Assembly: GCA_013396635.1 (NCBI GenBank)
Contig: WBMW01000579.1
Span: 310,001 to 374,000, forward strand
Length of the DNA: 64,000 nucleotides
Origin: Penelope pileata
Lineage: Eukaryota > Chordata > Aves > Galliformes > Cracidae
Direction of reading: 5' to 3'
Of the stretch, positions 13,001 to 23,808 are shown piece by piece. The translations under genes were made by a program, and so were the position numbers. Below the pieces are notes generated by a model. The model did no database searches and was not told the origin of the DNA. It worked only from the letters and a program-made list of their open reading frames with translations. Numbering within the stretch: the first letter of the stretch is position 1; the number at the start of each line of letters is the position of its first letter.

Positions 13001-14036
13001 GGAAATAATATTCAAAACTGTTTTTAATTTTCTTTTTCAGAAAATATAGTGGATAAAATTATTTAAAAATAACATTAACAGTGTTAGTGCTAACAGTGAA
13101 GGGGAGGTCTGAAGGAAAGTATACAAGGGGTCTGGCCATTCTTAGCCGCATCTGCCAGGGGCTTGGAAGGAACAGATGCATTCAACATTTGTAGTTTCAA
13201 ATGTAAAACCAATAGTCAGTGAAGCAGTTTGTGTTTCTAACACACAGGTGCGGTCCTGGGTGCGATCCTTGTTTCTTGGAAGACAGTCTCACTCACTTCT
13301 AAAGCCAAAGCCTCCTGGGTATGCTTTCACACTTTTGTTGCAAGTATGGAAGTATCCAATCCTGAGTGGAATGCTCTCTCAGCAGGAATCAAATATGTGT
13401 GAGGCTTTCATGAGGAAACTAATGCACACCTCGGCAGCTTAATAGTGACCTCTGGCTTTCATTTTGTGTTGCCCAACAAAGTTTTTTGCTGGTTTTTTCC
13501 ACCAGTTGTTGCCATGTGTTTTCTATAGCTTCTATTTTGAAATTGAAATATGTCATGAACGTAATCCTAAACCTTGTTTCTGTCTCTGGGGAGACTGTTC
13601 TGTAAATAAAGCAATAGAAATGTGAATGAACTTTTTCCACATAGACTAAGCTGTGAAAAATTAAGTCCAAGGAAGAAACAGGTAGGAGCACTTATTGAAA
13701 TTTATATTATTTGCCTTTCTTTAAAGCCAAAGATTTGCATTAGAGAAGCAAACCTATAAATTAACAAACAAACAAAAAAAAGCCAATGGAAAACAATGCT
13801 TCTAATTTTCTGAGACAAATGTATTGAAAATTACTCAGTGTCATGAAATGAATTCCAAGGACTGATGTGAGCCATCTGCTATCATAGCTTGTGAAAAGAT
13901 GAAACTCTTCTTAATTTGTTAGTCAGTTCTGCTTGCCCAGCTGGCTGATTAGGAGGTGAGTGTTTTACAAATGATACTGAATCATTCTCTACTGAAATTA
14001 GAAATACAGACATGCAAACACCTAAATTTGGGGTCA
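10001..14036. other. Mostly unique DNA, no gene seen
   Basis: Several overlapping frames of 60-111 codons at 9961-10436 are antisense or shadow frames over CR1 remnants and adjoining sequence, and none resembles a protein. An A- and C-rich run lies near 10776-10806. From about 10.5 to 14.0 kb the sequence is AT-rich without recognisable features. Frames at 13176-13442 (plus) and 13419-13691 (minus) look random. Confidence 0.6.
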
Positions 14037-14465
14037 TAACAACGCGATGCAGCGGTATAGGCTTGGGGAAGAGTGACTGGAAGGTTGTCTAGCAGAAAAG
14101 GATCTGGGGGTGCTAGTAAACAACCAGATGAATATGAGCCAGCAGTGTGCTCAGGTGGTCAAGGCCAATGGCTTCCTGACCTACATCAGAAGAAGCGTAA
14201 CCTGCAGGGCTAGGGATTGTTCTCTTGTATGTGGTACTGGTGAGACAGTACCTTCAATACTGTGTACTTGAGTACCTTGAATTCTGGGCTCCTCACTACA
14301 AGAAGGATATTGAGTTGCTTGAGCATGTGCAGAGAAGAGCAATGAAGCCAGTGTAGGGACTAGAAAACAAGATCTATGAGGAGCTACTGAGATAATTGGG
14401 GTTATTTAGTCTGGAGAAGAGGAGGCTGAGGGGAGACCTCATCACTCTCTAGGACTTCCTGAAAT
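14037..14465 (+). mobile_element. CR1 LINE fragment, 3' truncated
   Basis: In plus orientation the block starts ACGCGATGCAGCGGTATAGG, continues through AAAAGGATCTGGGGGTGCTA and CAGCAGTGTGCTCAGGTGGTC, and ends near GTCTGGAGAAGAGGAGGCTG and GGGGAGACCTCATCACTCTC. These are successive parts of the CR1 ORF2 C-terminus. No long frame remains, and the 3' UTR with the terminal octamers is missing. Confidence 0.88.
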
Positions 14466-14689
14466 GAATTTGCAGAGACTGATTAAAGACATTAATTGTC
14501 TTCATAGTGAGTCACATTTCTACAGAGCAGAAACTATGATGTAGGTGTACTATGAAAAAAATTACTAACAGAACATAAAATTATTAAAAGAATATGAACA
14601 AGTACCTTTTAATTTTAAACATAAAGAGTGCAATAAAGATTGCTAAAACATAATACTCATTTTTTCCCTGTAGTGAGACTACTTGGGCT

Positions 14690-14820
14690 TCTTGGGCCCC
14701 CAACACCAGAAGGATGTTGAGCTGTTGGAGTGGGTCCAGAGGAGGTCCATGAAGATGATCAGAGGGCTGGAGCACCTCCTGGTCCCTTCCAATCTGAACT
14801 ATTCTATTATTCTGTGATAA
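14690..14820 (+). mobile_element. CR1 LINE 3' end, internally deleted
   Basis: The plus strand reads CTTGGGCCCCCAACACCAGA, then GAGTGGGTCCAGAGGAGGTC and GAGGGCTGGAGCACCTC. It then jumps to the CR1 terminus GGTCCCTTCCAATCTGAACT followed by ATTCTATTATTCTGTG. Several hundred bases normally between these parts are missing. The 225-bp gap separating it from the fragment at 14037-14465 is not CR1-like. Confidence 0.87.
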
Positions 14821-15000
14821 ATAGCATGTGAAGTTTTGGATAACTATATATCATTATCTAACTCACTATAATTTTTCTTCAGGATCAACCCAATCACAGA
14901 CTTTTTTCTGATTTGATACCTAAGGAAATATTAATATAGAAAATAATTTTAAATATAGAGCTGATTTTAGCTTGAATTTGGAAGTATAAGGTAAGGTTAT

Positions 15001-15056
15001 TGTTATGGTTTGACTCAGCAGATAGTTAAGTTCCACACAGTTATTCACTCACCCCC
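15001..15056 (-). mobile_element. Truncated ERV LTR fragment, reverse orientation
   Basis: This is the reverse complement of the last 50-60 bases of the LTR family seen at 6128-6621. It begins exactly at TGTTATGGTTTGACTCAGCA and runs through CCACACAGTTATTCACTCAC into a C run. It stops abruptly at position 15056, where a 32-bp sequence duplicated near 17 kb begins. The rest of the LTR is absent. Confidence 0.8.
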
Positions 15057-15088
15057 CAAATATCAAAGAATTAATATTTTCCTTCATA
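15057..15088 (+). repeat. 32-bp perfect direct repeat, copy 1
   Basis: Starts CAAATATCAAAGAATTAATA and is identical over 32 bases to 17025-17056. Sequence on either side of the two copies does not match. This copy abuts the truncated LTR. Confidence 0.9.
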
Positions 15089-17024
15089 TAAAACTTGCAA
15101 TAAAGTGAGGGGCGAAAAAAAAAGCCTAGATTTTTTTCCTTTTTTATCTTTGGCTAATAGCCCCCAAAGTGATAATTTGTACTTTGAATGTGACAAAATA
15201 CAGACAAGCTTTCAATTAGTACATCAAGCTGTATTAAGTAGATAGTTTTAATGTTTTAAATAGATACTAATATTACAGAAGAATAAATTATCTGAGTCAT
15301 TTTTATCTGTTGCTCATAGTCTGTGAGAGGATTTCATTAATCTGTAACAAAGCAGAGTAGTGATAGCAGCTTGCCTAAAGCCCTGATTCTGCAACTTAAT
15401 AGGGATCCAGATGCGCATTGTTGAATGGTTACTACTGCATGGTATGAATAGACTTCTTACTAGTTGTATGTATGGAGAAAATTAGCACTGCTTAAAAGAG
15501 TATTTCCTCTACAACGGCTGCTATTTAAAATAAACCTAAGTCAGGATTTCTGGCAATGAAGCAGAAGCACATCTCAAAACTTCATTGGCATTTTTTCATC
15601 TTCTTTAATCTTTTCTGACACTGATAAAATCTGTGTGACATTTTGTTTGAGGTGCTGCCTGAAAAAAATGCCTGTTTGTTTTTGTGTGCAGTATTTTTAT
15701 ACAGTTTTTCATATGAAATGATGAATTAGGGCAGAATATTTAACACCAGCATACTTCACTAACTTCTGTCCTTTTAGCTCTTTATTTCTAAGTTTGCAAA
15801 AGAGACAGGAGTGCATTCTTGCCTTATGATATAGCTGGTTGAAAATTCTAGTTTTTCATGAGTTCTTTTAGCGCAACAGCAGCAGCAGTAGCAGGTAGTC
15901 AGTCTTCTATTCCCATCTACGTGAAAGCCCAGTATCTTGGGATTTAGCTTGCTGCTTAGTTCAGTGTTTGAGACTGAGTGTAGCAGATGTCAGTAGGGGT
16001 TGGTATTTACTGGCTGCATTAATTCGGTGAATGATTAAAATCCATAAACAGTCAAAACAAGCAGAGGGGGTAGAAAAAAAATCAGCTAGCTATTCAGCAG
16101 AAAAATGTAATTTCTATGCATTTTTTTATACATCAGTTAGTTACTGAGTAAAATATACAACCGTCTTGTTCATGACTGCTTGATGGTCTGTGTCCTGTTG
16201 AGTCACAGGGTATCATCAGTCATGCTCCATGGGCTCCTCTTCACAGGAGCACAGCTTCAACAGGAGATTAAAATGGCAAGTGATTTCTCTTTTTCATTCT
16301 CCCTTTCAATGAAACCATCCTACAGCTCCTCGTATGGTTCATCTGTGGCAGGTGTAGCTTAAGGGGGCTTGATCTCTCTTATGTACAAACAAAAACCTGA
16401 AGTTTTTTCCATCTTGGCATGAATGTTCTAATTACAACCTGACCTGTAATCTTCAAGTTTTCTCTAGCAATATTTAAAACAAAATGGAATTTCGTGCCGA
16501 TACCTGTTTAATTGGTATGAATTAGGTGAGGCTGGAAACATATCACGTTGAGGTTCTCAAACTGAATGGCAGCATTCTTGTCACCAGTGAGATTGAGACT
16601 GAGATATACAAACCCCAGCAAAGCTGACAAGCTGCTCAATAATAATGAGGTGCCGCTACAGTTCTGTAGTAGCTAAGCAGGGATTTTCGGTATCCTTCAT
16701 TTGGCAGGTCTTAACATTTGTTCTGATCCCTGTATAGCTAGGTATTTTGGCACTTTTGTATTTTATTTTTTTTTTTAATTTCCAGGGCAGAGAAACTGTT
16801 GCATGTTGGGCATATTTACTTTGTTCTTTATTTTACAAATATTTTGTCCATAAGCTGCAATGAGGAAATAAAAATGAAGAATAGAATTCAAATAAAGGTC
16901 TAAGGTATTCTTTAAACATTTTTATGTTAATTATTATTATGTTAATTACGTTTATTTTTAAGGAATAAATAAAAAACACAGCCATGGAAAAATAGTGTAA
17001 AGAAATAAGAGGTCATGATTAAGG
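15089..17024. other. AT-rich DNA between the two 32-bp repeats
   Basis: No gene is supported. A frame at 16180-16362 (60 codons, serine-rich end) looks random. A short CAGCAGCAGCAG run lies near 15877. AT-rich sequence dominates around 16.75-17.0 kb. Confidence 0.6.
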
Positions 17025-17056
17025 CAAATATCAAAGAATTAATATTTTCCTTCATA
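17025..17056 (+). repeat. 32-bp perfect direct repeat, copy 2
   Basis: Identical to 15057-15088. It sits in ordinary AT-rich sequence, so this copy may be the source and the one at the LTR break the derived copy. Confidence 0.9.
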
Positions 17057-17104
17057 GTGAAAGGATACTCCATCTGCTATTGCCAATTTTTCATTCTCAC
17101 ATCA

Positions 17105-17157
17105 GAAAAAGAAAAAAAAAGGAGAAAGAAAAGGAAAAAGAAAATAAAGAAGAAAAC
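17105..17157 (+). repeat. Polypurine tract
   Basis: About 53 bases made almost only of A and G (AAAAAGAAAAAAAAAGGAG and similar). Low-complexity sequence without further features. Confidence 0.85.
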
Positions 17158-18348
17158 CCTTTAATATTTTTAATTGTCTTTTTGTTTTCTTTTGTTTTGT
17201 TCTCCTTAAGGTCTGATTAAAGTCTGTAGAGCTTCCAGTTGGCTGATGATGAATGAAGTCATCCTGGGTTGGTATTTCATTGTTGCTGCAAGCCAGGATG
17301 GTTTAACTGGTTCTTCTTGAGAATTCTTTGACTTATTTTAGTTTGAAAGCACTCAGTGTTCACAGATAATGTCAACCCATAGAAACCCACATTTCTGACC
17401 TGAAGAAATCTATATTAACAAAGCAAACAAGCTACTAGTTTCTGCAGTATTCTGGTTGTTAGTACTGTTCCTTTGGAGTAAACATGCTTGCTACCAAAGA
17501 TAAGGCTTCTTACAGAAGTTTCTGAGAAGATCACACGTGCCAAGCAAACAATGAATATTTCTTGTAAATGTTGTGGTAAAGAAGCAGATAAAATCCTTAC
17601 AAGAATGGTATCTGAACAGATTTTCAAATAGAATCATTGCAGGACATTTATCTGAGCAGTTTAGAAGTTGACTAGAAGAAACAAGAATAATCTGAACTAG
17701 TAGCATAGCATAGTAGGTGGTTTAACCAGTTATTTCAATTTGTGAACTCGTGATTTGGGTCTTTCTGTGAACACATTTTTGACTTCAGATGGTTCTTTCT
17801 TGATTCTAGAATCCTACTAATTTAGGATGGATAGGCTTACATTCTGATAAATGACATAAGAAATATAGATCATGACATGCTACAGATGTTAGATAAATGT
17901 GGATATTCTGGTTAATATTTTATTACAGATTTAAAATAATAGATGATCTCCAGTGGAGCTGTGAAAAGTCTGTGTCTTAAAAGTTCATCAACATCATGTG
18001 TATCTTGCCATTCTGTGTAGTATGACCATTGCTCATAGCTTTTATTTGTTTGCAGAAAAGATGCCTTCCCTTATTCTAAAGAAAAACATTTCATGAGCAA
18101 AATACATTAATGTCTAGGAGAGCATAGGATATCAGAATTAGCAGTGCTATCTTCCTCACTGTTTAACAGTGGTATGCTGTAGTCCTTCAAATAACTTGAA
18201 GACCAGCCCTCCAACAACCAATATTTCCAGTCTCTGAAGACCTAAAACTGAAAATATTCAAAGAATATCATTGTCAAAAGGTCTTAAAAATTACTAACGT
18301 AATCTCAAATTCTATTGTGGTCTGATGCTTTCAAAACAGATATGTATG
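17158..18348. other. AT-rich DNA, no gene seen
   Basis: Two overlapping minus-strand frames of 70 and 71 codons lie at 17415-17706 but have no protein-like features. Nothing else is supported. Confidence 0.6.
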
Positions 18349-18878
18349 AGGCCTGCTCCAAAAGTAATGCATTCTATTTTATTATGTTGGCCCATGTCAG
18401 ACACAGATGTTGGTGCTATGACAGGATAGGCTGAACCTTCTTGCCAACATTCTATTTCATTATGTTGCCAAGTGACAGATGACAGCAGAGTCTGACAAAA
18501 TGACGTCTTACATGGAAGTGTGTATGAAGCAAAGGTGTGGAACTGAATTCCTCCATATGGAAAAAATGGTACCCACTGACATTCATTGATGTTTTCTGAA
18601 TGTTTATGGAGACCACACAGTGGATGTGAGCACAGTGAGGCGGTGGGTAGTAGGTTTCAGCTGTAGCTACAGTGACATTGGTTCATCTCCACTGGTGCAG
18701 ATTTTTGATGAGCACGGCATGCAAGTTCTTGTTCATTGCTGGCAAAGGTGCATAGCTAACGGTGGAGACTATGTTGAAAAGCTATATTTAGTATCTGAGA
18801 ATTTACTCTCTCAAATAGTGTTATTGTGCTTTTTGTATCTGTTGTAGTTTCCATGGAAACAAATAGAAAGCAGGGCGA
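18349..18878 (+). mobile_element. Non-autonomous mariner transposon (Galluhop-like)
   Basis: About 530 bp that aligns along its full length, in opposite orientation, with 44067-44612. The 5' end reads GGCCTGCTCCAAAAGTAATG and the 3' end GTTTCCATGGAAACAAATAG. Translation of the plus strand shows pieces of a mariner transposase: a helix-turn-helix-like part (VSTVRRWVVGFSCSYSDIG) followed within a few residues by what in the family is the C-terminal end (HCWQRCIANGGDYVEK). The catalytic DDD region of about 200 residues between them is missing, so the element cannot encode an active enzyme. A 75-codon frame at 18620-18847 is this fused remnant. The 3' inverted repeat is badly decayed in this copy. 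The Galluhop name is from memory. Confidence 0.83.
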
Positions 18879-19689
18879 CTTAAGTACAAAGAAAAAAATG
18901 AGAACTGTGGAAGTTGTAGACATGTCACAGTAATCACCCAGGCCTTTCCAGAAGCTCTGTGGTTTAGAATGTTAAAGGCAACTCTATTAAAAACAAGTGG
19001 TACCAAATATTGTATGAGAGTAGTACTTAGAATCTCAGCCAAGGGAATAATAGAACTTTTATTACAAAATTAGGACAGTGTTTTAGGGTTATATTACTCA
19101 TAAAGAGTAAGAGGACTTTGAGCCTGTGTTTTTCTGGGGGTTTTGGTGGTTTGTTTGTTTGTTTTTAGTACCAAGTGCGATATGCTTGTTTATTAAAAAT
19201 ATCAAAAGGAAAAAGTATATGTGCAGTGAAAAAGCTCATTGGACAGCTCAAATGTCTTGACTGATAAATGATAAATACTATTGAAGAAAAATATGAGTGC
19301 AATAGAACAAATTAATGTGATGCAATGAGAAAAGTACGTGTTGTGATGTACTTCAATGTACTTACCAGAAAAGAGGTTAGGGATATTTGACAGATAAGCA
19401 AGCAGTCAAATACAACTTAATACGTTACTGCAATGAAGGGGGCAAGCAGGACGATAAATTATACTGAAAGAATAATGTAGTATAAATCAAGGAATGGGAT
19501 AGTAAGCAACTGCTTATATTTTATGTCAAATACTGTGTAAAATGTAGTTGAAAATACTTCATGAACTTTAAAGAAAGTGCATTGCATTGTAGCTTAAGAG
19601 GTATAGAGTTTCAAGGGTGTAAGAAATGGAGAAGTGCTGGGAAAACTGAGCGTAGAGTTTGGAATGACTCAATATATACTAGGGTAATG
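18879..19689. other. AT-rich DNA, no gene seen
   Basis: A GGTTTGTTTGTTTG run lies near 19149. A minus-strand frame at 18821-19042 overlaps the mariner end and looks random. Confidence 0.6.
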
Positions 19690-19785
19690 CAAGATTCATC
19701 TCGTTCTTCCTAGACAGTCCTGATAAAGAGTGTCTCCCCATCTTTCCTGTGGAACTCTTTTAAATACTGCAAGTGTGTTGTGCCA
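19690..19785 (-). mobile_element. Ancient CR1 fragment
   Basis: The plus strand shows CCTGATAAAGAGTGTCTCCC and TTTCCTGTGGAACTCTTTTA, resembling the antisense of the CR1 ORF2 C-terminus (family form CCTGATAAAGAGTCCCTCCC). It is short and diverged. Confidence 0.6.
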
Positions 19786-19973
19786 TTCTTGGAATAAAAC
19801 TGCTTTAATATCTCGTATTTGCATATAGATAATCACTTTTAAAACATTTTATTTTAATTAATTTTGTAAAGATTACATCTCTCTGTAAGGTATTTAGTAA
19901 AAAAAATTACAGATTCCTGTATTTTAAGTATCATTATCTGTTGCCTAGATAATACTATTGCTGATGTGATAGA

Positions 19974-20045
19974 GTCCTACTTCAAGCAGAATATTGGACT
20001 AGATTATCTCCAAATTTCCTTCCAATTAGCTTTTCCATGTTTCCT
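19974..20045 (+). mobile_element. Ancient CR1 3' end
   Basis: The plus strand reads TTCAAGCAGAATATTGGACT, AGATTATCTCCAAATTTCC and TTCCAATTAGCTTTTCCATG. This follows the CR1 3' UTR pattern (GTTGGACTAGATGATCTCC and TTCCAACC), with the terminal octamers decayed. Confidence 0.65.
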
Positions 20046-20080
20046 TTGAATTTAAAGAGAAACTCAAAATTTGTAAAAGA

Positions 20081-20158
20081 CTTTTTTTGGATTTCTTTTT
20101 TTTCTTTTTTTTCTTTTTTTTACCCGTGCATTTGGTAGACTCCTTCCTTCCTTCCTTC
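20081..20158 (+). repeat. T-rich tract and (CCTT)n
   Basis: Runs of T broken by single C bases at 20081-20121, then TCCTTCCTTCCTTCCTTC near 20141-20158. Low-complexity pyrimidine sequence. Confidence 0.85.
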
Positions 20159-22920
20159 ATTTTATTTCAAAAATTTGTGACAAAAATGGTACAACATAAT
20201 GTTATCTCTTTGGAACTTTAAAACCTCAACTGTGCCGTGCTATTATCTTCTAAGCAAAAGAAAAGCCTGATTTAGATGTTCAAAATTTATTGACAATATT
20301 ATTCTAAACTAATATTATTACATAACTTTCTGTTGTTGCTAAAAGTCTCTATCAGTAAATTTCCATGTCAGGAAATTTAGGCTTTAGACTTAGAGAAAAT
20401 GACATGGTCTCCTGATTAACTAGATTGTCAAATGTAACTCATATAAATACGTTTAGCCACATTCACAGAGCACTTTAAATAAAGGCCTTTAAATGTTGTA
20501 GAACAGGGCTTTGTAGTCAGCTTAATGAGCTCTTAAGCAAATAAGGAAAATAATACTGGCTTTTTTCAAACCTCTAGCTACTCAGACTGTGACATGAGGA
20601 ATACAGGGCATGGTGATGACTAATACATCTGTGTGTAATTCAGGTGCAAGGTAGTAAAAAAGTTCATCTGCTTTCAACAATTCTATTTATCAACTTTTAA
20701 TTAGATTCTTTGCAGCTACATGTCTTTTGATCTGAGCTAATTGATCACGCATTGTGTTTTTAATAGGTTTCATAATAATAATGCTTGGCACTAATATAAC
20801 ACTTTACATTTTCAAAGTATCATGCAAACATTCACTAGTTAATCCAAAGAAAGCCCACTGGGAGGTAAGAACAGTAAGTATTTTACTCATTTCATAAAAC
20901 GGGAATCTGAGAGACACAAAGTGATTTGTCCAAGATCAGGGAATAAGATGAAAGAAGGCTCTCCAAAGAGAATGCAGGAGAAGCTAGTAAAGTGGGTTGA
21001 AAGTCAATATTTGCATTTTGCAGGAAATGTTGATAACTTGAAACGTTTTTTTTTCTGGATTTGAACTAGGTCATGGTTTAGTTTCTGAAAGCAGAAGAAA
21101 AACATACAAAAATAAAGATTGACTGAAATCTTACATATGTGTGTTAAATTAAAATATAAAGTTTTAAACAAATTTTATATTTTTAAAATGTCATTATTGT
21201 AAAGCTAGTTATATTACCATGCTCTTATTTATGATGCATCTATAGCTTTAAAATACTCTGTAAAGTTACGCGGTAATGTTTGATTGTAGTAACAATATTT
21301 GATAGTAGTAAAAATTTTTGGTTTTCTTAGAAAGGAAGGTGCTCCAGAAGGAAATATTGTATTTGTATATCCAAAGAACTTCATTTACACAGTCAGGCAA
21401 AAAAAATCTTGTCATGCAACACTTAGTTGATAATAATGTGATTTTTAAAGTTACAGAAATGCAACAATCTTTTTCAAAAAAGACACTTTTATAAAGCACT
21501 ATATTATAAAGCGCTATAAAGTCCATGGTGTCTTGATATCAGTATCAGTCATAAAAGATACCATTTAGTGAAGTTCCAGGACAAGTAAGTTCAAGGTATT
21601 GCTACTCTTACCAAAAAAAATAAAAATATAAAAAATTTGTTCTTGACTGTCTATTTTCTTTTCCCTGTTTGAATATATGTATTTATACATACATACTGGA
21701 GACAGTTCAGAGGTTACAGACACCTAGATTTCGAAAAGTGAGCCGACAAAAAAAAAGCAATTAGTGCTATTCAGCAATTAAAATCTTACCCTTTTATAGC
21801 TTATTAAAGCAGATCATATAGAAGTAATAACTATTGAATTGCCAATGAGTATTGCACAGTACTTAAAGCAACACAGATTTCTGTTAGGAAACAATAAAGT
21901 CTGTACCAAGATTCTTTGCTCTCTTCTGGGTTTCCTGATAAGAAGTCTGACCTCAGATTAGATATGTCACTCCAGAAGTGAACCCAACAGCATTACAAAA
22001 TTGACTCTGAGAAGTGGGGTCTGATATCAGCAGAACAGGCTGATGTCTTCTATTAGTGGTTTTGTTGAGTCTACACTGATGGAAAAAGCCATGGCAAAGA
22101 GACCATTCCTGTCACCCAGCAGCAGAGATGCTGGAGATGACTGTGGTAACGGTGGCAATATCTCTTCATGGGAATAATAGGCATCAGTTTTAAAATATAA
22201 GGTAAAGGCCTGAGGAGCCATTTTTAGTACTCCTTGACTAAATTTCTGAGGCAATTTAACGAGTAGAGTGTGTTGAGAATAAGTTCTGAGGAAAATAGAC
22301 ACCTAAGACTAGCTACTCATATTTACTGCTCTAGGTTTTCCCAGATCAATTCATTACTGAAATGTATCAGACCTTTAAAGGGGGAAGGAAACTATTATAC
22401 GAATAGTATAGCAGTTCACTTGAAGGTTGCTAATGCCTAGGAACAGATGGACTTTGAGGAGGAGGAGAAAGTCAAGCAAGTATTTATTTTTTTAAGTTGG
22501 ATTCGATAGTGACAGTTCCACACACAGGTATGTAAAGGATAAAATTCACAGATCTCTGCAAAATCTGAAAATCTGTGTGCAAATTATGTTCTCTGATGAT
22601 TTCTAGTTCATAACTTTCTACTTCAACATGAAACTGACAGTAGCAAAGTGTACTGAATGTCATTCAAAAATTGACGTTTTTTGGCTCATAATTTTGACAT
22701 CTTTATAGTAACTAATTCATTTACATTTCATAACTGTTTCTCCTAAAATAAATTGTTCTTGTAAAAGGAAAGAAATGGAAACCTCAGCAGAAATACATCA
22801 AACTTTATTTCCTTTGCTTAGTGTCCAACGTATGATCTCTGAGTACACACCATCTATTGTTATATTTGTCTTTGTATATGACTCCAGGCATTCTATAAGT
22901 TAAGGAAGAAAAATTGTTTG
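20159..22920. other. AT-rich DNA, no gene seen
   Basis: Frames at 21266-21526 and 22027-22302 (both minus) are open for 86 and 91 codons but resemble nothing known and lack splice-site context. A small palindromic TATTTATACATACATA patch lies near 21680. Nothing else is supported. Confidence 0.6.
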
Positions 22921-23208
22921 GCTTTTTAGCCTGCAGCTTAGTAAAATGCTGCAAGATGCATCAAAGACAAATCACCTCGAAGTGCAAGGATCAATTGATG
23001 GAAAGCGAGTAGTTTATCTTCCACATTATCAGAGGCACCCTCATTAGGTATGCTGTGAGAGTGCTGAAAGGCTGTGATGGATCAGCAGGCTCTGTCACAC
23101 CACGCTGCATGGGAAATACAGCCACTGCCACAGTTACCATCAGCATCAGCTAGACAACGTACAACAGGAAACACAGCACAACAGACTGCAAAAGCACCTC
23201 ATATTTAT
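22921..23208. other. Moderately GC-rich block left of the CR1 insertion
   Basis: Together with 23809-24480 this forms a block less AT-rich than its surroundings, split by the CR1 insertion at 23209-23808. It holds no long open frame. It could be an old decayed repeat or a former functional sequence; I cannot name it. Confidence 0.4.
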
Positions 23209-23808
23209 ATAGAATCATAGAATCCTTAGAGTTGGAAGGGACCTTTAAAGGTCATCTAGTCTAACTCCTCTGCAACGTACAGGGACATCTACAGCTAGGT
23301 CAGGGTGCTCAGAGCCTGGTCCAGCCTGACCTTGAATGTCTCCAGGGACAGAGCTTCTACCACCCCTCTGGGCAACCTGTTCCAGTGCTTTACCACCCTT
23401 ACTGCAAAAAACTTTTTCCTTAAATCTAACCTAAATTTCCTCTCTTTCAGTTTGAAGCCATTCCCCCTTGTCCTATCCCCATAGACCCTGCTAAAGAGTC
23501 TGTCCCCCTCTTTCTTGTAGCTCCCCTTTAGACATTGATAGGCAGCTATCAGGTCACCTCGGAGCCTTCTCTTCTCCAGCCTCAGCTTGAACAGCCTCAG
23601 CTCTCTCAGCCTGTCCTCATAGGTGAGGAGTTGCATCCCTTGGATCATTTTTGTGACTCTCCTCTGGATGCACTCCAATAGGTCCATGTCTCTCCTGTGC
23701 TGAGGACTCCACATCTGGACACAGTCCTCCAGGTGAGGTCTCACCAGCACAGAGTAGAGGGGTAGGATCACCTCCCTTGCCCTGCTGGCCACGCTTCTTT
23801 TGATGCAG
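23209..23808 (-). mobile_element. Well-preserved CR1 LINE 3' end
   Basis: The plus strand starts ATAGAATCATAGAATCCTTA followed by GTTGGAAGGGACC, an intact reversed CR1 3' end. It continues without visible gaps to CTGGCCACGCTTCTTTTGAT, where it breaks from the family sequence. The element is 5' truncated at about 600 bp, as is usual for CR1. Of all copies in the window it is the least decayed and therefore probably the youngest. Confidence 0.95.
23295..23792 (-). pseudogene. CR1 ORF2 C-terminal fragment, 165 codons open
   Basis: This is the end of the CR1 ORF2 protein (endonuclease plus reverse transcriptase, which copies the element into the genome). The frame is uninterrupted and shows family motifs: ASRAREVILPLYSVLVRPHL at the start, WSPQHRRDMDLLE, RRVTKMI, the LEKRRLRGDLIAAYQCLKG block, GDRTRGNGFKLKERKF, and VRVVKHWNRLPRGVVEA near the end, with a natural stop after LSTLT. 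The catalytic reverse-transcriptase and endonuclease domains lie upstream in a full element and are absent. The first ATG is only an internal methionine left at the truncation point. It is not expected to make a functional protein. Confidence 0.93.
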
